Positions 63,907-64,000 of a DNA stretch of 64,000 bases are shown one piece after another; within the stretch, counting starts at the first letter, position 1, and every line of letters starts with the position of its first letter. This DNA comes from Polymorphobacter multimanifer (GTDB taxonomy: Bacteria; Pseudomonadota; Alphaproteobacteria; Sphingomonadales; Sphingomonadaceae): positions 94,994-158,993 of the forward strand of contig NZ_JACIIV010000008.1 in NCBI RefSeq assembly GCF_014205635.1. Direction: 5' to 3'. The notes beneath the pieces were generated by a model that worked only from the letters and a program-made list of their open reading frames with translations, was not told the DNA's origin and did no database searches. The translations under genes were made by a program, and so were the position numbers.

Positions 63907-64000
63907 TGAACTGCCCCGGGTTTACCGGAGGGTGGGCGGTTCAAATGTCAGGCGGCGATATCGAGTTTCTTGAGGTTTGCATAGAAGGCCAGTTCGGCCT
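63907..64000 (-). mobile_element. End of a probable IS3-family insertion sequence (partial)
   Basis: The sequence starting tgaactgccccgggtttacc at 63907 resembles the terminal repeats of IS3-type elements, from memory of such elements. On the minus strand an open frame runs in from the window edge and stops at 63948-63950, giving at least 16 residues (ending KKLDIAA). This would be the C-terminus of a transposase or accessory protein. Which IS it is cannot be told from 94 bases. Confidence 0.5.

Overview
This 64 kb window is GC-rich chromosomal DNA from an alphaproteobacterium, most likely a member of the Sphingomonadales. Pointers are the gene order DUF3576-leuS-lptE-holA / parB-parA-rsmG-mnmG-mnmE, a DUF6489-type small protein, a Mic60-like gene behind hemCD, and an SDHAF4-like protein. 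A bchI-bchD-bchO operon shows capacity for bacteriochlorophyll synthesis, so an (aerobic) anoxygenic phototroph is likely. Coding is very dense: with corrected starts, no stretch over 300 bases lacks a gene, and neighbours often overlap by 1-17 bases.

Layout. 1-467: end of a retropepsin-like protease. 475-6310: HAE1-type tripartite RND efflux operon. 6427-7873: ribbon-helix-helix regulator and PHB-depolymerase-family esterase behind a perfect 18-bp palindrome. 7887-9994: divergent hemN and ompW with an FNR/FixK-type box between them. 9991-17776: complete ccoNOQPGHIS operon for cbb3 oxidase and its assembly, with a perfect FNR-type box upstream. 17919-20812: enoyl-CoA hydratase, cation-diffusion-facilitator transporter and a saccharopine-dehydrogenase-like oxidoreductase. 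20937-26396: hisG, hisD, phzF-like, hemC, hemD and mic60-like. 26404-27841: YggS-type PLP protein and an outer-membrane beta-barrel candidate. 28035-38144: the conserved chromosome-partition region with two identical parS-like sites in opposite orientation. 38338-45832: quinone oxidoreductase, tRNA-Thr(GGT), glutathione peroxidase, tsaD-gpsA, TauE/SafE permease, SDHAF4-like protein, SDR, RsmB-type methyltransferase and an unrecognised protein. 45952-49609: bchO-bchD-bchI. 49671-49797: a long inverted repeat. 49798-53779: divergent M24 and S9 peptidases. 53816-61280: heavy-metal CzcCBA/CusCBA-type efflux operon divergent from a two-component system; the outer-membrane gene looks frameshifted. 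61284-64000: molybdenum hydroxylase large subunit whose small-subunit partner is cut by what looks like the end of an IS3-type insertion sequence.

Working together. Oxygen-responsive respiration (cbb3 oxidase) and oxygen-independent porphyrin synthesis (hemN) share the same kind of FNR box; hemCD and bchIDO add further tetrapyrrole steps. parAB and the parS sites indicate an origin-proximal chromosomal location, although no oriC was recognised. No wholly new multi-gene system was identified. The most notable items are the disrupted [2Fe-2S] subunit, the frameshifted TolC-family gene, the palindrome before the RHH/esterase pair, the long inverted repeat before bchI, and the isolated bchIDO operon.
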